A stretch of DNA of 64,000 bases from Metallyticus violacea (GCA_030762175.1 CM060842.1:66155001-66219000); one strand, 5' to 3'; shown: positions 36,401-49,439, numbered from the stretch's first letter. Numbers and translations: made by a program. The notes: generated from the sequence alone by a model not told the origin.

Positions 36401-38797
36401 TGGAATGTTTAACAGTACTTCCTGGCATTGGCTAAACACACTAAGCTAAACGCACTAGATACATACTTTTGCACTCGCACGGATTGGATAAGAATAAGAA
36501 TTATAACTATGTAGATGTTTTATAAAAAAAAGCAGGTTACTGCTATATATCATTATGATAAATACAGATTAAATACCAAAATTCGCGAGTTTTTAATTCA
36601 TTGAAACACAAAGAGTGCCAGTATTTTATTGTAAAAAATCGGTCTTTTAGATAGCAATTATCTTGAATGACAGAGATTGTGCCCCTAAAGGTTAAGTAAA
36701 AATTTTTAATTCCATATTTGACTAAATAAACGTTTTCCTTGTAAAGGGTGCTTATTTCAACATCATTTCTTGGTGCTAGCTCACTATGTTGTACATTTGC
36801 CGTTTAACTGATTACAATCTGTGTGAACATGTTTAATTCTGCTTTCAAACCTTGAGTGTAGCTTTTATCTTTTTCTGCTTTCTTTTGTACAAAAATATTA
36901 AGATACCAGCTTACAAAAGCATTTTAAATAAGATGTCAGTTAGTAGAGGATATGTCCTGGTGAAAAGGAAATATGATATCATGGGTTTGTGCACGAAGAT
37001 TAATTAAGTTAAAAGTTATAGCTGTTGAAAAGTTACAAGGAATTACATCATCGTTAAAAACTATAGCTAGAAAACTTTTCACTACACACACTAACTGGGA
37101 TAAAGGAACATTTTGAAAACGCTTCAAAGCTTTAAACTACTCTTGTTTTATCCTTTCTAGTTTATCTCAAAGTTCAGCAACTCTGATAAGTAACTCCTCA
37201 TGCTTTTCCAGAATAACAGCATGGTAGGTAGAATTTGGATCTCTGTGGTTCGCTTTGTGGTTCCCCTGATCTGTTCGGTGCATTGTGCGGAGTAAAGCAC
37301 CTGCTTCCATCCCCAAAATGATTTTATTCCCCCAGATTGGTAGATCCACACAAAGTCAAAATTAATATATATGATATACAATTTATGTGAGGAGTAACTG
37401 AATACCGACAGTATATTTTAAAACAAAAGTGTATATGTATATATGCATAAGACCTTTCATACTTTTGTCGCCCGCTTCGCTGGCAGCTGACTGATCGGCA
37501 GTCAAGAGTGCTAAATCCCGACGATGGGGATATTATATCCGCATAACTATTCAAGTTAAAGCAATTATAACTACAATGAAAATAAGCACGCAATTTATGA
37601 CAGGAAATGTGAAATTTTTGTATTCTGCTATATACACATATTTCTGGCATTTTTTATGAATTTTTCATTCACTCGTATAGTCCATCTTCCAATATTAGCG
37701 TATAGAGAAACGCGACTTTATACATGAAATCCCCCTACATGACGAGAAAAATAAATATATGAAACCATACTTCATCAAAAAAAAAAAATTACTGTCATTA
37801 ACGTTCCGCAATATCCAATTATAGAAATTTACCGGAATTTCAAGATCCGACACTTTTTCATAGAAATGTGTAAACGTAGCTGGACAACAGTTCCAACATC
37901 TCCTATCATAAGGTGCGTGCTTACTATCATTATACTTTTAATTGCGATAACTTTAAACTTCTCCAGGAGTTATCGCTCTGACTGCCGACCCGCCAGCTTT
38001 CGTGAAACTGTATACAAAACCATGAAAAACCACGTACTATGCTCAATACTTTTCACTGCCTCCGTTGTTGGTAGTCAGTGCACCCATTTTTGTTTACCGA
38101 GAATGGAAGACAAGATTTTAAAACTGTGGGTTTTCAGGCTCATTTTCCAGTTTTGACGTAGCAGCAGGTCCACAGAACACCTGGACTCTATTTCACAAAA
38201 GCATGGTCTAACACATAAGTGTATTAGTACCAGCCCTTATAAAGTTGGAGTTGTAACTTTCTGTTCTACGAAAGAAGTGAAACACTGGTAAAGTATTAGT
38301 AAAAAGTTGAAGGTGACATCATATAAGAGCAAAATGGAAGAACAGCTTTGCCATTCATTGTCATGTAATTCAATTTCTGTCAATTTATTACCTATAAATT
38401 TGAACTTTTGAATGCACAGAAACAACTATCGCTTCTAAAATATTAAATAATTATATATCTCCTTCAATATTCAAACGAAATATTCCACTATGAGATGACG
38501 GTTGCATATTTCTTGTTTAGAGATGGTACAAGAATCAATCCTCAGATTGCATTAGTTCATTTATTTTATTAGTGCACTTGATCACTTATATTTATATACA
38601 CTTGTTTATATTTTTCAATCAGAGATATTTATTAAATGGTGTAAAGAGAAACTAAATTATTTATTTTAAAATAGAAGGAGGCAAGAAAACAAATTATTTT
38701 CCTGGCATTCAGCGAATGCCTTAAAAACATAACTAAGTTGTGGGTTGAAATGCACATTTGAAAAATGAAAGGCCACTGTCAGTGATGCGTTATTTAT
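31700..38797. other. AT-rich non-coding intron sequence
   Basis: There are scattered short frames without motifs (e.g. 34014-34286 and 37324-37650). A (TC)n stretch lies near 35000. Just before it, at 34935-34985, is a poor tRNA-like segment. No confident gene or repeat family was found. Confidence 0.4.
33413..33452. repeat. A40 homopolymer
   Basis: Forty consecutive A without a recognisable retroposed body immediately upstream. Confidence 0.9.
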
Positions 38798-39102
38798 TTC
38801 TTTAGTTAGTTGGTTTATTTAAGTTCTTTAACAACTCTTGTCATTTTCGTTCGATTCAATTCAGATCGTGAATTGGCCTATAAATTTTGCTCAGAGGCCT
38901 CTTCTTTCAAGTTTGAGGTACTTTTATGTGCCATAAATGTACGACATGAGACCCACGGCTTTACTTCCCTTTAGAAGGAAGCAATACTTGGGTTTTTACG
39001 CCCTAAAATACTCATTAACCCTGATCGGGTTTGAACCCGCGACTTTGTGTCTAGGAGGCAATTACAGCTACCACTTGACGACCAGTACCGACACAGTCAT
39101 AA
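38798..39102 (-). repeat. SINE family B, copy 3, with tRNA-like head
   Basis: This is the most complete copy. Read on the minus strand, the head begins near 39102 with gtcggtactggtcgtcaagt, has tgcctcctag in the anticodon region and a B box gggttcaaaccc. The body gggaagtaaagccgtgggtc and tgtcgtacattta follows, and the tail is aaagaacttaaataaacc. The head is related to the stand-alone tRNA-like elements at 45523-45627 and 63918-64000, which links the two types. Confidence 0.8.
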
Positions 39103-40090
39103 GCCGTACTTTATTTGAACTTCGTAAACGTTCGTCGTACTCAATTATTCTTTCTTTATGCAGAGCCTATTTTCACATCGTCATCGCTTTAAATATTCAT
39201 CTAATTCCCTAAAGTATTAAAAAGACGATAAAAATCGTAGTAATATTTGAAGTTATCAATACGTTTACACTTGTAGAAAAAAAATATATACAAATTACAA
39301 GAGCATGACTAATACTTATGAGGAAGAAAACGATAAAAAAAAATAACCTGTATCTGTAAGAATGCAGCTGTAAAGTATAAGTATAGAAGACATTATTGTG
39401 GAACAGAATTCCATTAATAACTACATGTTATAAGTCCATACATTTGTAATGCATTAGAATGTACTTTTGTGGAATAGGATGGGGTGTTTAAGGCAATCAA
39501 TGATGCGACGGGCTCAGGTGCAGAATATATTAATATTTAGGGATTGTACAATGAATGCGCAGGCAAGACTAGCTAAATACAGCTATTGACAATTCCACAG
39601 AACCTTGGAATGCTGTATTATGTTCATACAATCTTTTCCTTTTGTTTAGAGATGCATTATCTAAGTACAACCCAATTATTTCTTTTAAATTAATACTTAA
39701 CTGTATATGATCCTCTTTACAGGCCTTATGTCACTTTCCTTATACATTGGACATTAACATCGACTGGCCAAATAATAAAAATTCTGAAAAGGAATATGTT
39801 TCAGAACAGATAAAATAAACAAACAATTATAATGTGCAGTTTTATACAAGATTCTCTTTCAACAATACAACTAAACCTTAGGACGTTGACAAATATACAA
39901 TACTATGGAACGAATAATCTAATTTGAGAGCAAAATACCCTTTTAGATAATCTCATCAATACCACTGTTCTTTAGTTACACATGTTGCAAATAACATGAA
40001 CATTCCTTTTCACGATTTGTGTATATTTTTATGTTTTGTACACTTTACTGAAGAGCTTAAATAAATGAATGCATCCTGTTAATGTTACAG
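39103..40090. other. AT-rich intron sequence
   Basis: No recognisable element. It ends in the acceptor atgttacag at 40090. Confidence 0.5.
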
Positions 40091-40226
40091 TCAAGCAGTT
40101 GTTCCAACAACAGCAACAGAAGACGAGGTTCTGTGCAGTCATTCCATTCTTCAAGATCCAATAACTCCAGACATTTGCAGACCAGGAGCACCTATTTAGA
40201 GCATGTCACCCCCACACGGTGCATAC
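40091..40226 (+). CDS. internal exon of the peptide GPCR, Ser/Arg-rich third-loop segment
   Basis: This is a 136-bp exon between acceptor aatgttacag and donor gtgagt (40227). It starts in phase 0 and ends in phase 1, with 45 codons and one extra base. Of the three frames, only this one reaches the donor open. The product starts SSSCSNNSNRRRGSVQS and ends PTRCI. It is rich in Ser, Asn and Arg, with no hydrophobic stretch, as expected for a cytoplasmic loop. RRRGS is a basophilic kinase (PKA-like) site by consensus. The leftover C joins the AA of the 50044 exon to make Gln and brings the TM6 segment into frame. That joining is the main reason to believe the model. The receptor family is not identifiable from this exon. 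Confidence 0.65.
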
Positions 40227-40983
40227 GTGAGTATTTTGCTAATTTATTTTCATGGAAGGGGATATAAATACCGCTATGCGTGGCGAAAATTTTTATAGCT
40301 TTGCAAGTCTTTGACCTCCTATTTGAAACGGATAAGAGAACACCTTCGCTATTCGATTATGCAGGAGGGTTATTATAAATATCGCTCTAGACCATTTTTG
40401 AAGGATTAACTTGTGATTTGAACACTAATAAGTGTAGCATTACATCGTTATGTATGAACAGCCACTAATATAACAAGGCATGCATATATATATATGTTGC
40501 TTCATCTCTGCTACTTACTTTCCCCAAAATTTTCTTCCTTCATGAAACAGACGAACCTTTGCCTCATCTTTCCATTATCCCTGGGATTCTTCGAAAAAGA
40601 TTTTTTTTTTAATTACTTGTTTTTGTTTCTATTTTTCCCACATTCCTATACATTTTTAAGGCATATCGATAACTGTCAATGTAGCGCCTAATTATAATTC
40701 AAAACTTATGTTTTCTTCTTTCTCCGTCCTTGTGCATTTTTGAAAGATCTTAGGGAACTCGTTTCTGCTGAATTATTTCTCTAAGCTCTATTAGTTGTTA
40801 TTCAAGCTTCTCTATAACATGAAGGGTTATAAGGCATAATATGTAAGTCGCTATTTCATTTTTACAAATAGAAGGAAGTATTAATAAGTCCGTCATGAAG
40901 GAGCATAAACTAAGCAAATTCCTCAGCAAGTAGAATTTGTGAAGTGTATGATTACAAAGCGCTAGAACAGAGAATTTGGTGCC

Positions 40984-41390
40984 GCTAAAGTTGTTTTTAA
41001 ATTTAGGTTTTCAAATATACCTCCACTCCTAAAGGCCCAATTTCCCTTTCAAAAATGTTTTTCTTTTTACATTTAAATGGTATATTACAAAAACAAATAT
41101 TGTGCAGCTAGAGCGATTTTTAAATGTTGGGTTTCAGGTAAATCTCCCACTCCTAATAATCGTATTTCGCTGATTTTCGGAAACAATTTTATCCTTTTAT
41201 TTTAATGGCATGCACGAGTTCTGTTGAGACAAAACAAAAATTGCATCCGCTAAAGTAATGTTTAATTTTTTTGCATTAGCTAACCCCTACTCCTAATGGT
41301 CCAATTTTGCTGGTTTTTTGAACTCGATGAATCGTTTGTTAATTGATCGTGCTGGGTTTCATTGGGAAACTACAAAATGTGCTACCGCTA
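40984..41390 (+). repeat. tandem array of a roughly 140-bp repeat, locus 1
   Basis: The anchor gcta(a/g)ag recurs at 40984, 41107, 41249 and 41387 (spacings 123, 142, 138). Each unit then has a T-rich segment, a gggtttca-like stretch, an actcctaa block, a (t)cg/ctga-type segment and a c(a)aaacaaa stretch before the next anchor. Unit-to-unit identity is moderate, so this is an old array. The same unit occurs in opposite orientation at 59.7-60.3 kb. Confidence 0.75.
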
Positions 41391-41395
41391 GAGCG

Positions 41396-41415
41396 TTGTG
41401 TGTGTGTGTGAGAGA

Positions 41416-41459
<44 letters not shown>

Positions 41460-41469
41460 CACACACACA
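41396..41469. repeat. (TG)n then (CA)n microsatellite, hairpin-capable
   Basis: A TG run (about 41396-41410), agagag, then a long CA run to about 41451, followed by interrupted CA/TCACAC. The TG and CA parts are complementary, so single strands could fold back. It abuts the last unit of the 140-bp array directly. Confidence 0.95.
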
Positions 41470-42353
41470 GATCATTTTTGGTGCCTAGTAAGTAGATCGA
41501 TGGATGTTTGAAAAATGTTTTAAATTTTTGAATTGAATGCCAAGTACTTCCGAGTTTATTTGCGCTATCATTAATTTATTTAATTCATCCAACCCTATAC
41601 ACTAATTCTACATCTACAATAGTTCTGTTTATAATCTACAAATGTCGCAATAAGATCAATGCGTGAAAGCAACAAAAAAATAAACAGTAAAAAAAAGAAG
41701 AGTTATCAAATTACAGCTCGCTCACCACAACACATTATTATTCATTTCCTAATAGCAATAGGGAAAATTAACCTTTCTTGGGCTCTGTATGGTTGTTGCA
41801 TGAACGATATCACTTGTTACGTGCAACATTAGCTAGGATTATAGCTATGTATACCGTGTTATTCTGGGCCTGTGTCCACAACTGAGAGCAATGCGCGATG
41901 GGCTAAGGTCACCCCCTTCACCTATCTTAATAAAAAGACAATTATCGCGCTGAAATTTTCACTTGGACGGCCCTGGTTTGCTGTTACGAGAGCAAGCATA
42001 ATTTCTGCCTTTGTTTATTATAACTAAAGCAGTTAAGAGATTATATTTGTGTCATTACAGACTTCTGGTGCGCTGATTTATTTGCATAAAACTTTAGTGA
42101 ATCTTAAAGAATACATCGGGATCGAAATTCGAAGAATTTTGAAACCAAAACTTTTGCTCATGAATGAAATTTTCATCAAAAGATGTCAGAAATGTTTGAC
42201 TGCAGATTGACACCTTCTTCAAGTAAATACTATAACATAGAGTAATATCAGTTATGAAATATAACGAATATTTTATGCGTTCTATTATTGATCAAATTGG
42301 GAAAGTAAAAATGGTAGTATATATTTGAATTAAACGTAAATTCATGATCCTTG

Positions 42354-42443
42354 TTTTCAAAATAAATACCACATTAATAAATATTATAAATTGAAAAACT
42401 AAAAAATATGTATATATAATACATTTCGTATTTATTTTGAAAA
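42354..42443. repeat. 16-bp perfect inverted repeat enclosing 58 bp
   Basis: ttttcaaaataaatac at 42354-42369 pairs with gtatttattttgaaaa at 42428-42443. It may be the remains of a small MITE or a chance AT-rich palindrome. No target duplication was recognised. Confidence 0.6.
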
Positions 42444-42493
42444 TAAAATAGTTGTTTTATTTTTACTTGCAAAAAGAATAACAAATAAAATAG

Positions 42494-42560
42494 ATAGGAT
42501 TCGAACTTCTATAGTTGTCATTACCAGGCCCCTCTTTTAATCGCTCGACTACCATGGAAA
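42494..42560 (-). repeat. tRNA-like sequence (pseudogene or SINE head)
   Basis: The minus strand reads tggtagtcgagcgattaaaa at the A-box side and gttcgaatcc as a good B box, 55-60 nt apart. The middle cannot form a normal anticodon arm. Below 42494 the sequence is A-rich, as expected after a retroposed copy. A functional tRNA is unlikely. Confidence 0.5.
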
Positions 42561-44661
42561 ACTTTATATGGCTGATGATGGGAGATTGAGGCTATGTCTG
42601 TGAAATTCGTGCGCAGAAACATGCCAGTGTGAATCGAGCGCGGGCCGAGCAGAACGTAACGCTTCGAGAGTCTGCTCTTCCCTCCTCCAAAGAGATAGGA
42701 AAGTAGCTCGAACAGGAGCTTCCTCAAGAAACATCGAAGAAGAAAAAAGCACATAGTATTACCACCCATTATATGTTTTTGTGTATTTAATTCAGGCCTA
42801 TCTTAAGAATATAATTACTTTAGAATTTTGACCCAACAGTTTCCATAGAAGTTTCATTACAGTGCTAACATATTATCCGGTGTGCGCTGGTTTGCTGTTT
42901 GAAAAGAATAAATCCCTGAAGACTGTTATAATGAATATGGTGAAATGGAATCATTAGCAAGTCATCGTCCCATATGAATGATTGCCTTTGGCGTATACCT
43001 CTCTACACAAACGACATCCATTGTGGTGTTCTGCAATTCTGAATCCAATGCCCATTGATAGCAGTTTAATGAATTATTACGAATATAGACCTACAACTGC
43101 TACAATTGAGTTTTGTCCGTTCCAGGAGGAAACACTCAATAGTCGCAATGTTACGGACAAAAGCACACAGCTCTTCGCTTGCATTGTATTCCTGAGCACA
43201 TGTGCCGTAAGCGGCTTATACAGACAGAAGTCATGAACTGTATTAAATGGCGGAGGGCACGTAACGGATATTCCAAATGCAAACATTTCCCTTTCATTGT
43301 TGATGTCCATTATTTTGTATTCTGTTCAGAGAAGCAAGCTCATTGTATACACATAATATGAATTAGAGTGAAAAGTAGTTTACCTCATAGTTTTGATAGC
43401 GTTTCGTCTGTTAAATTGTGATAAATTATTAGAGGTTTACGTACATTAAGATAAAAAAAATCACAGATACCTTTGGTTATATTGGTAGCAGCTAATAAGT
43501 ATATGATGCAAAAGAGTATTTGCACCATGCGTGTCAGTCAGCCATCTGCCGGTCACGCTCACGGAATTCCTGCTTTTTCGATCCGTAACTTTCTGGCATA
43601 TTAAGAGTTCGCATAACATAGTTTGATAAAAGCATTCACATAATATTATTTATTTATGCGAACATGTGCAGCACAATCAAAATGGTATTCTGTATTGAGG
43701 TATTCCTGATATCTTCCGATAGAACAAGTATTCACCAACTAAAGTTCTACTTCCGAAATTCTTAGATTTTTTCCCCCCTTTTGCAATCTTTCATTCCATT
43801 AGGATTATAACAATTCTATTTTTTTTATTATTTTTAGATGTTTCCACAAAAAATAGTATCATACAGCAAAACCTATATAACATAAAGGAATAGATATTAT
43901 TCTCCCATTAAAAAAAAAACAAACAAAAAAAAAGTGTGGAATGAGGCAGAATCTTGTTGAAAATAACAATTATTAGTGTGGCAATTCTCTGAATTTACAG
44001 TACATTGATTAAATATGAGTACTAATATTCATCCAACAACAGGACATACTAATTTTTATAATCATGCAAGGGAATTTGGCGAATTAATCTCATTTTTTTT
44101 TTTTTTTGCCCCATGCCTGTAGATTTGCGAATAAACATAGCCATGTTAGCAAACTAAACTAATGGGAGAAAATGATAAACTTTGAATAATAACATTCTAT
44201 GAAACCAAATTACAGACATACTTACCACTATATCGTCAAGATAATGTAATTCTTAGACTACAATCACTGTGTAATATTTAAATTTTAGCAGGTCTATGGG
44301 CTGGACTCTTTGACATACCATCCTGCGATATACGACATAGATATTTCTTGTTTTTCCAACCTCATCAAATTTCTTCACCAGAACACGTCATTTTCGATAA
44401 GATCGACCCTGATACCTAGATCTAATAAATTTTCTTACAGTATATTGGTAGCATATCACGACATTTTTCTGCAAACTGACCACACATAGCTATCTACAAC
44501 ATTGTTTTCACATGGATGTCATATGCAAATATTCTCTGTACACTTTTGGGGTGGCAATTCAATAAATTAAATTTAATTAAATTTTTACACAGAGTAAAAA
44601 TAGTCACTTATTAACAGCAATTTTTCACGCCGAAACACCAACTGACTTTGTGACAGAACTG
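42561..44661. other. non-coding intron sequence
   Basis: No recognisable element, apart from T- and A-runs near 44093-44107 and 43911-43934. Short overlapping frames at 42982-43361 have no motif. Confidence 0.4.
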
Positions 44662-44669
44662 ATTTGGCG

Positions 44670-44957
44670 TTTTTTAAATGGTGTTTAATGCCCGTTTTAA
44701 GTATTGAGGCACCACAGGCAGTGGACACAGATGATACATGAGATTAAATTATATATTTTTGGAAAGGATTTTATTTAAGGAAACGTTTCAGGCCTAAGTT
44801 TAGATTACCTCTCGCGCATTTGCCATTTACGAGGACTGAGGAAAAGCTGAAAAAAAAAAAAAAAAAAACAGTCAAGGAGAACGATCCTAGTGAGATTCGA
44901 ACCCCACACCTCCCGCTCACGGGTACGCGCCTTAACGATGCGGCCACCTATTGCAGT
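44670..44957 (-). repeat. tRNA-derived SINE, family A, copy 2
   Basis: Reverse complement of the family: 3' end ttaaatggtgtttaatgccc at the low-coordinate side, B-box complement gattcgaacc near 44895, and A-box complement cgccttaacgatgcggcc at the high side. The bases atttggcg flank it at 44662-44669 and 44958-44965, a likely target duplication. An A-run at 44850-44868 interrupts the body. Confidence 0.9.
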
Positions 44958-45522
44958 ATTTGGCGCGTGAAATATGATCTTGAGCAAGGATATTTCGGAT
45001 CAATAACGTTGAGGATTTTGTCGGTGGGCCAACCGTTACAGCCAGCACGCATGACTGGCAGATGGCTGACTGGGATGTATGCGAATGTAATAGATGCCCG
45101 TAACTTTAAATATCATTAGGTTCAAACTTGTAAGAGAAAACAGAAACATTGTATTAATACAATTAAGGAGGTATAATATGCATAAATATTGGGCAGTTCT
45201 CTCATTACTTCCCCGTTTTCCACTTATCCACAGGGGAATAAATAACAGAGGCGAGATATTTAGTAACCCTATCTTGAGGTTTATTCTGAATGAGGTAATT
45301 GCTGCTGCAGTGTATACAACAAATGGGGCGAGGGGAGCAGGTCGAGTGGCGCAGTGCAAAATAAATATAAATAACATAAAGAACATTTCATGCATCTCAA
45401 AAAACATTAACTAATTCACAATTATATTCAATATAATATATTAATAATATAATATTAATAATATTTTCATTAATGCAAAAGCATTAGTATATTATTTTAT
45501 AACGCATAAATATAACGTTTAT

Positions 45523-45627
45523 TTTTTTTTATTTATTATAAAAAATCCATCGGTCCTGGCCGGGTTCGAACCCGCGATCTTGGGTTTAGGAGGCAAGTGT
45601 GGTAACCACTACACCAGAAGGACCGAC
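45523..45627 (-). repeat. short tRNA-like SINE with perfect 13-bp target duplication
   Basis: Minus strand: gtcggtccttctggtgtagt (head with A box), ctcctaa in the anticodon region, B box gggttcgaaccc and ccaggaccgatgga. A pairing acceptor stem (GGTCCT/AGGACC) is followed by an A/T tail. It looks like a whole tRNA, but it is flanked by atataacgtttat at 45510-45522 and 45628-45640 and has a short AT tail. It is therefore a retroposed copy and not a host tRNA gene. Confidence 0.85.
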
Positions 45628-45640
45628 ATATAACGTTTAT

Positions 45641-48600
45641 GATATATAAAAGCAGTAAAATATACATGTATTCCAATTTATAAATCATTTATAGTAATAT
45701 GTTATTTATAGTACCATATTAATATACTTCAGTTTGGTATAATTCATTACATATTACATAATATATAATTTGTAATATAAATTATATATGCGTCATAAAT
45801 GTTACGTTCTTACTTATTAAATATACGCTTTTTCCATTTCCCGCAGTAGTGACTTAGAATTTATTTTAACCAAACATATTTAAACCCAGGCTTAAAATAA
45901 TGTATAATGCAGTAAATTGTTTTGTAATATGATGTACATTCTTTGCTTTATTTATGTAAATGTGGATTTATTTAATACGCATCACACTCCCTTCGCCAAA
46001 TTTCACTAATTCACTATAGCAGCAATTCTGAACCTCTGAAATTTGCTAATAACTGGCCTCAATATTAATTCTCAGTTTTCATATTGATTGTTTAGCGGTA
46101 ATGTCGCTACAATATCTACTCTTATACTAGCATATAGCGCATATAACAGGTCCTTTCTCCGAATGACCACCACTCTATATTCCAGATGAGTAAAAGAAGT
46201 ATTTTGGAGAACAAAATCCAAGTGTAGGTATTAAAGTCAAATTCTAAAAGAGTACGCACTCCATGAAATGTATTGAAATACTTCAGGCCTGATCTATATA
46301 TTTGTTTAATATTACCCACATATTTTCAGAAGGCTCAATAGCATAGCTTGTAATATTTCCTCAATTGAACCGAATTGTGATGTGTAGCAAAATGGAAAGT
46401 TTTCCAGAAGAACTCTATGCTATTAACATCATGAAGTGAACATACAAAAGAAAAATTATTTAAGTCTAAAGTATTACTAAAAGCATCATTTTCCAAAAAT
46501 TAAAAGTTGGTATCCAGAGAAATGTTTACGTACAATGTAAGTTTCTTCTTTTGTTTTAAATATTAAAAAAGCCAAATGAATCCTATAAGATTGTCAAAAA
46601 TGTACATACTTATGAAACAAACTAAAATGAAAAGTTTACATTAGAATCTAACTATATAAAAAAAACATGCTGCATTATTCCGGGCATTTCTGTAGTTCGA
46701 TGCAGAAATATAGTAAAAAGATTCCAGACACTTTGTAAAAAGCATCAAAACCCTAATATGAGTTGTTTATTACAAAATAGTAAAGGTTCTGCTTCTAACT
46801 CACATGAAGTAAACAACGCAGAAATGGTACAGGTTCTAAATTTTATAAAAATGAATTCATGCCATGGATGCATTATAGATCATATTCTAAACACTCTAGT
46901 ATAGAGAGATACAAGGTTCAGAGAACAAGAAAAGGTGCATAAACGGTACATCATTTAAACATACCTCGTTTTTGCTGACACCACTGAAATGTAATATAGT
47001 AAACATTTGTTCCGTATGCATTGTTGAGTGTTAGCAATTGCATTAAGTATGTGATTGTTCATTATAGGTCATCAAATACTGTATGCCTTGGTTAATTACA
47101 GTGAACGTTAAAGCTGTTAATTGTGTCAAATGATGAAAACATTCTAACAGAGAATTAACATCTTATCCAAAATCACAGAAAAGGAATCGTCTTAAGAAAA
47201 CCAAAATTAAAGATTAAAGTTTTGTCAAAATAAACATTTTCAGAACGGAAAACTGGTGAGAACTGTGAAGCCAATTGCTTTGCTATTTCAGTTATATGTA
47301 CGCAATGAGTTCAAACTTTCTTCAAAAATGAAATAAAAATTTATTTTCAAAGTTCACTGATGAACTTTTACACATGAGCCCGCCATAATTAAGACATACA
47401 AGAGCAATCCACGTTGTACTAAATCCTTTCTATTGCACAAGTTCCCGGTATGAGCACTTTCATCCTGGTGCACATGCAAGGAACAGTACCAATCTTCCAA
47501 GAGTTAACGTTTATAGTGTCAATATACCAACAGAGAGGAAGAAAGTTGGAAAAAAATAAAGACTGCTTACATATCTACGCCCATTGGATGACTTTTGGAA
47601 AGAAGTCTACAAGATAACTGAAATACAAAATGAATTATATATTGTGTCAAGTGTTCCATTTACACATAATTAGGATTGATAGAGCAAACATGTTAGTTTG
47701 TTTGTTGCATATTTCTTGCATTAATAAAATTGCACACAATGGTCCATAATTATGTTATTGTAAACTTATTATAAAAAGTAAAGTGTGCATAAAAAGGAAC
47801 ATATCAATGTCCAATTTATTTATTTTATAACCAATCATTAAAATTATTTTGGATATGTTTTCTTAATAGGAAGATCAAAAATTCCACTGTCTTGTTGTTT
47901 AACAAGCATATATTGAGACCTAAAATAATATTTTTGTTTTTCCTGTAAATTTTTAAATTAAGAACAAATACCATTTCTGCATAGGGTACTTCATATAGTT
48001 TTAAAACTATTTACAAAGCAATACGTTCTTTGTACTAAATGAGAATTAATCTGACCATCACTATACAAAGTGTTCAAATATAAAGAACAGAGAAAATGTT
48101 ACTGAATAAAAATAGTATATATTCTGTTTGTCATCTTTCTATATGGGCGCTAAACCATGTTATTAATGTATCTTTCAAGAAGAATGTCTACAGTGGGAGA
48201 ATCGTTGTATGTCATCAATCCTAAATCCAACTGGCAGATAATTTGCGAAGCCATCTCATAATTATTTCTTGGGCATCTCCTAACTAGGTTACAGTTTTTA
48301 GAAATATTCAGCTTTTTTCAGTATAAACATCATGAAAACTTAAAGCCTAAGGCTATAAGTACAAGTTAAGATAAAACATCTATATAACTAGTAAGTCCTA
48401 CTGAAACCGTGTAAAGATGTAGCAGTTGAGTGAATATAAACCAAGACTCGACTGTACAACGGGTACTCGTTATCAATACTACCAACACACACTCCATGCA
48501 GTACTCGCTAATGCAAATAAAATGTACTCACCTCGCGTCTCTAGTTCTTACACGCTTCCGGGTGTATTTTATTTAGGTAGTTAATAAGAGAGTAACATTT

Positions 48601-49359
48601 AACTGAGACGGTCTTAAAACGTAGTTTTTTAATACAAACATTATCTCTTCCTCTCTGTTCCTCCTTCTCTTTTATAGATGCCCAAAGCATTTTGTGTCTC
48701 CATTGCTTCTCTCGTTTCTAAAATATAGCCAAATTATAAAGCATTCCATAACGAACAGAAGGTAAAATAACATAATATTTGATACTATCTTAAATTTTGA
48801 AATTTAGACTGAGAGGTTTATCTGTTGAGATTGAGCAGGCTTACGGTTTAAAACAGAATTGCACTCACAGTAGTTGACCGTTCAGTAACAACTTGTACTT
48901 TTGCACATACACAAGCAGTCTAATCTAATTTTAAATCAATGTAATTATTTTATCTAAACATTCAGTGAAATCGTTTTATTGAATAGTTCATGTATATACT
49001 TTCTTTCATTGAGAATTAAATTAAAATAATATAGTTATTTGGTATTTACTTTAGGTATGTATAAGTACAAAACATGTATTGTTTTTCCTTCTTTCATTCA
49101 AAGTTCAAAGAAATTAAACCTTGAAACTTTCGCTGCAAATACAGAAAGAACTGTCTTAGGAAGTAAAACAGTATCAAGCATTAATAGCATTCCCGTAATG
49201 CAATAGGTGCAAAGTAATTATGGACGATTTGCGACGTCCAGTACGCAACAAAACGGTACTGTGGGGTAGCGGTCTCATTTTTTTCTCCTCCGTAAGCCTC
49301 CCATCCTTAACACTCGCATTCGAATAGCTACAAGCATAAGGCACCGTTGACAAACGTCT
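45641..49359. other. AT-rich non-coding intron sequence
   Basis: No coding, RNA or repeat family was recognised. A T-run of about 26 lies at 49361-49386, just before the next SINE. Confidence 0.5.
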
Positions 49360-49439
49360 CTTTTTTTTTTTTTTTTTTTTTTTTTTCCTAAAGGTTTTTC
49401 TTCAACTCTATGAAAGATAGAGATCTCTCCTCCACGAAA

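Larger units (their letters stand above)
6717..40090 (+). other. 33.4-kb intron of the GPCR gene
   Basis: It runs from donor gtaagtc at 6717 to acceptor aatgttacag ending at 40090. It is packed with decayed mobile elements listed separately: mariner, hAT, Penelope-like, Tigger and SINEs. No additional exon with matched phase was found, but small exons in this loop region could be missed by eye. Confidence 0.55.

Noticed and set aside
37324..37650. 108-codon minus-strand frame
   Set aside because: No motif. Overlapping minus-strand frames in the same place look equally random.
45036..45414. Overlapping 123- and 106-codon frames on opposite strands
   Set aside because: No recognisable motif, no splice context, and the region overlaps the edge of a SINE. 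Length alone is not convincing.
45546..45626. Functional tRNA gene (Arg-like anticodon loop)
   Set aside because: Flanked by a perfect 13-bp target duplication with an A/T tail. The anticodon stem is poorly formed, so it is a retroposed SINE.
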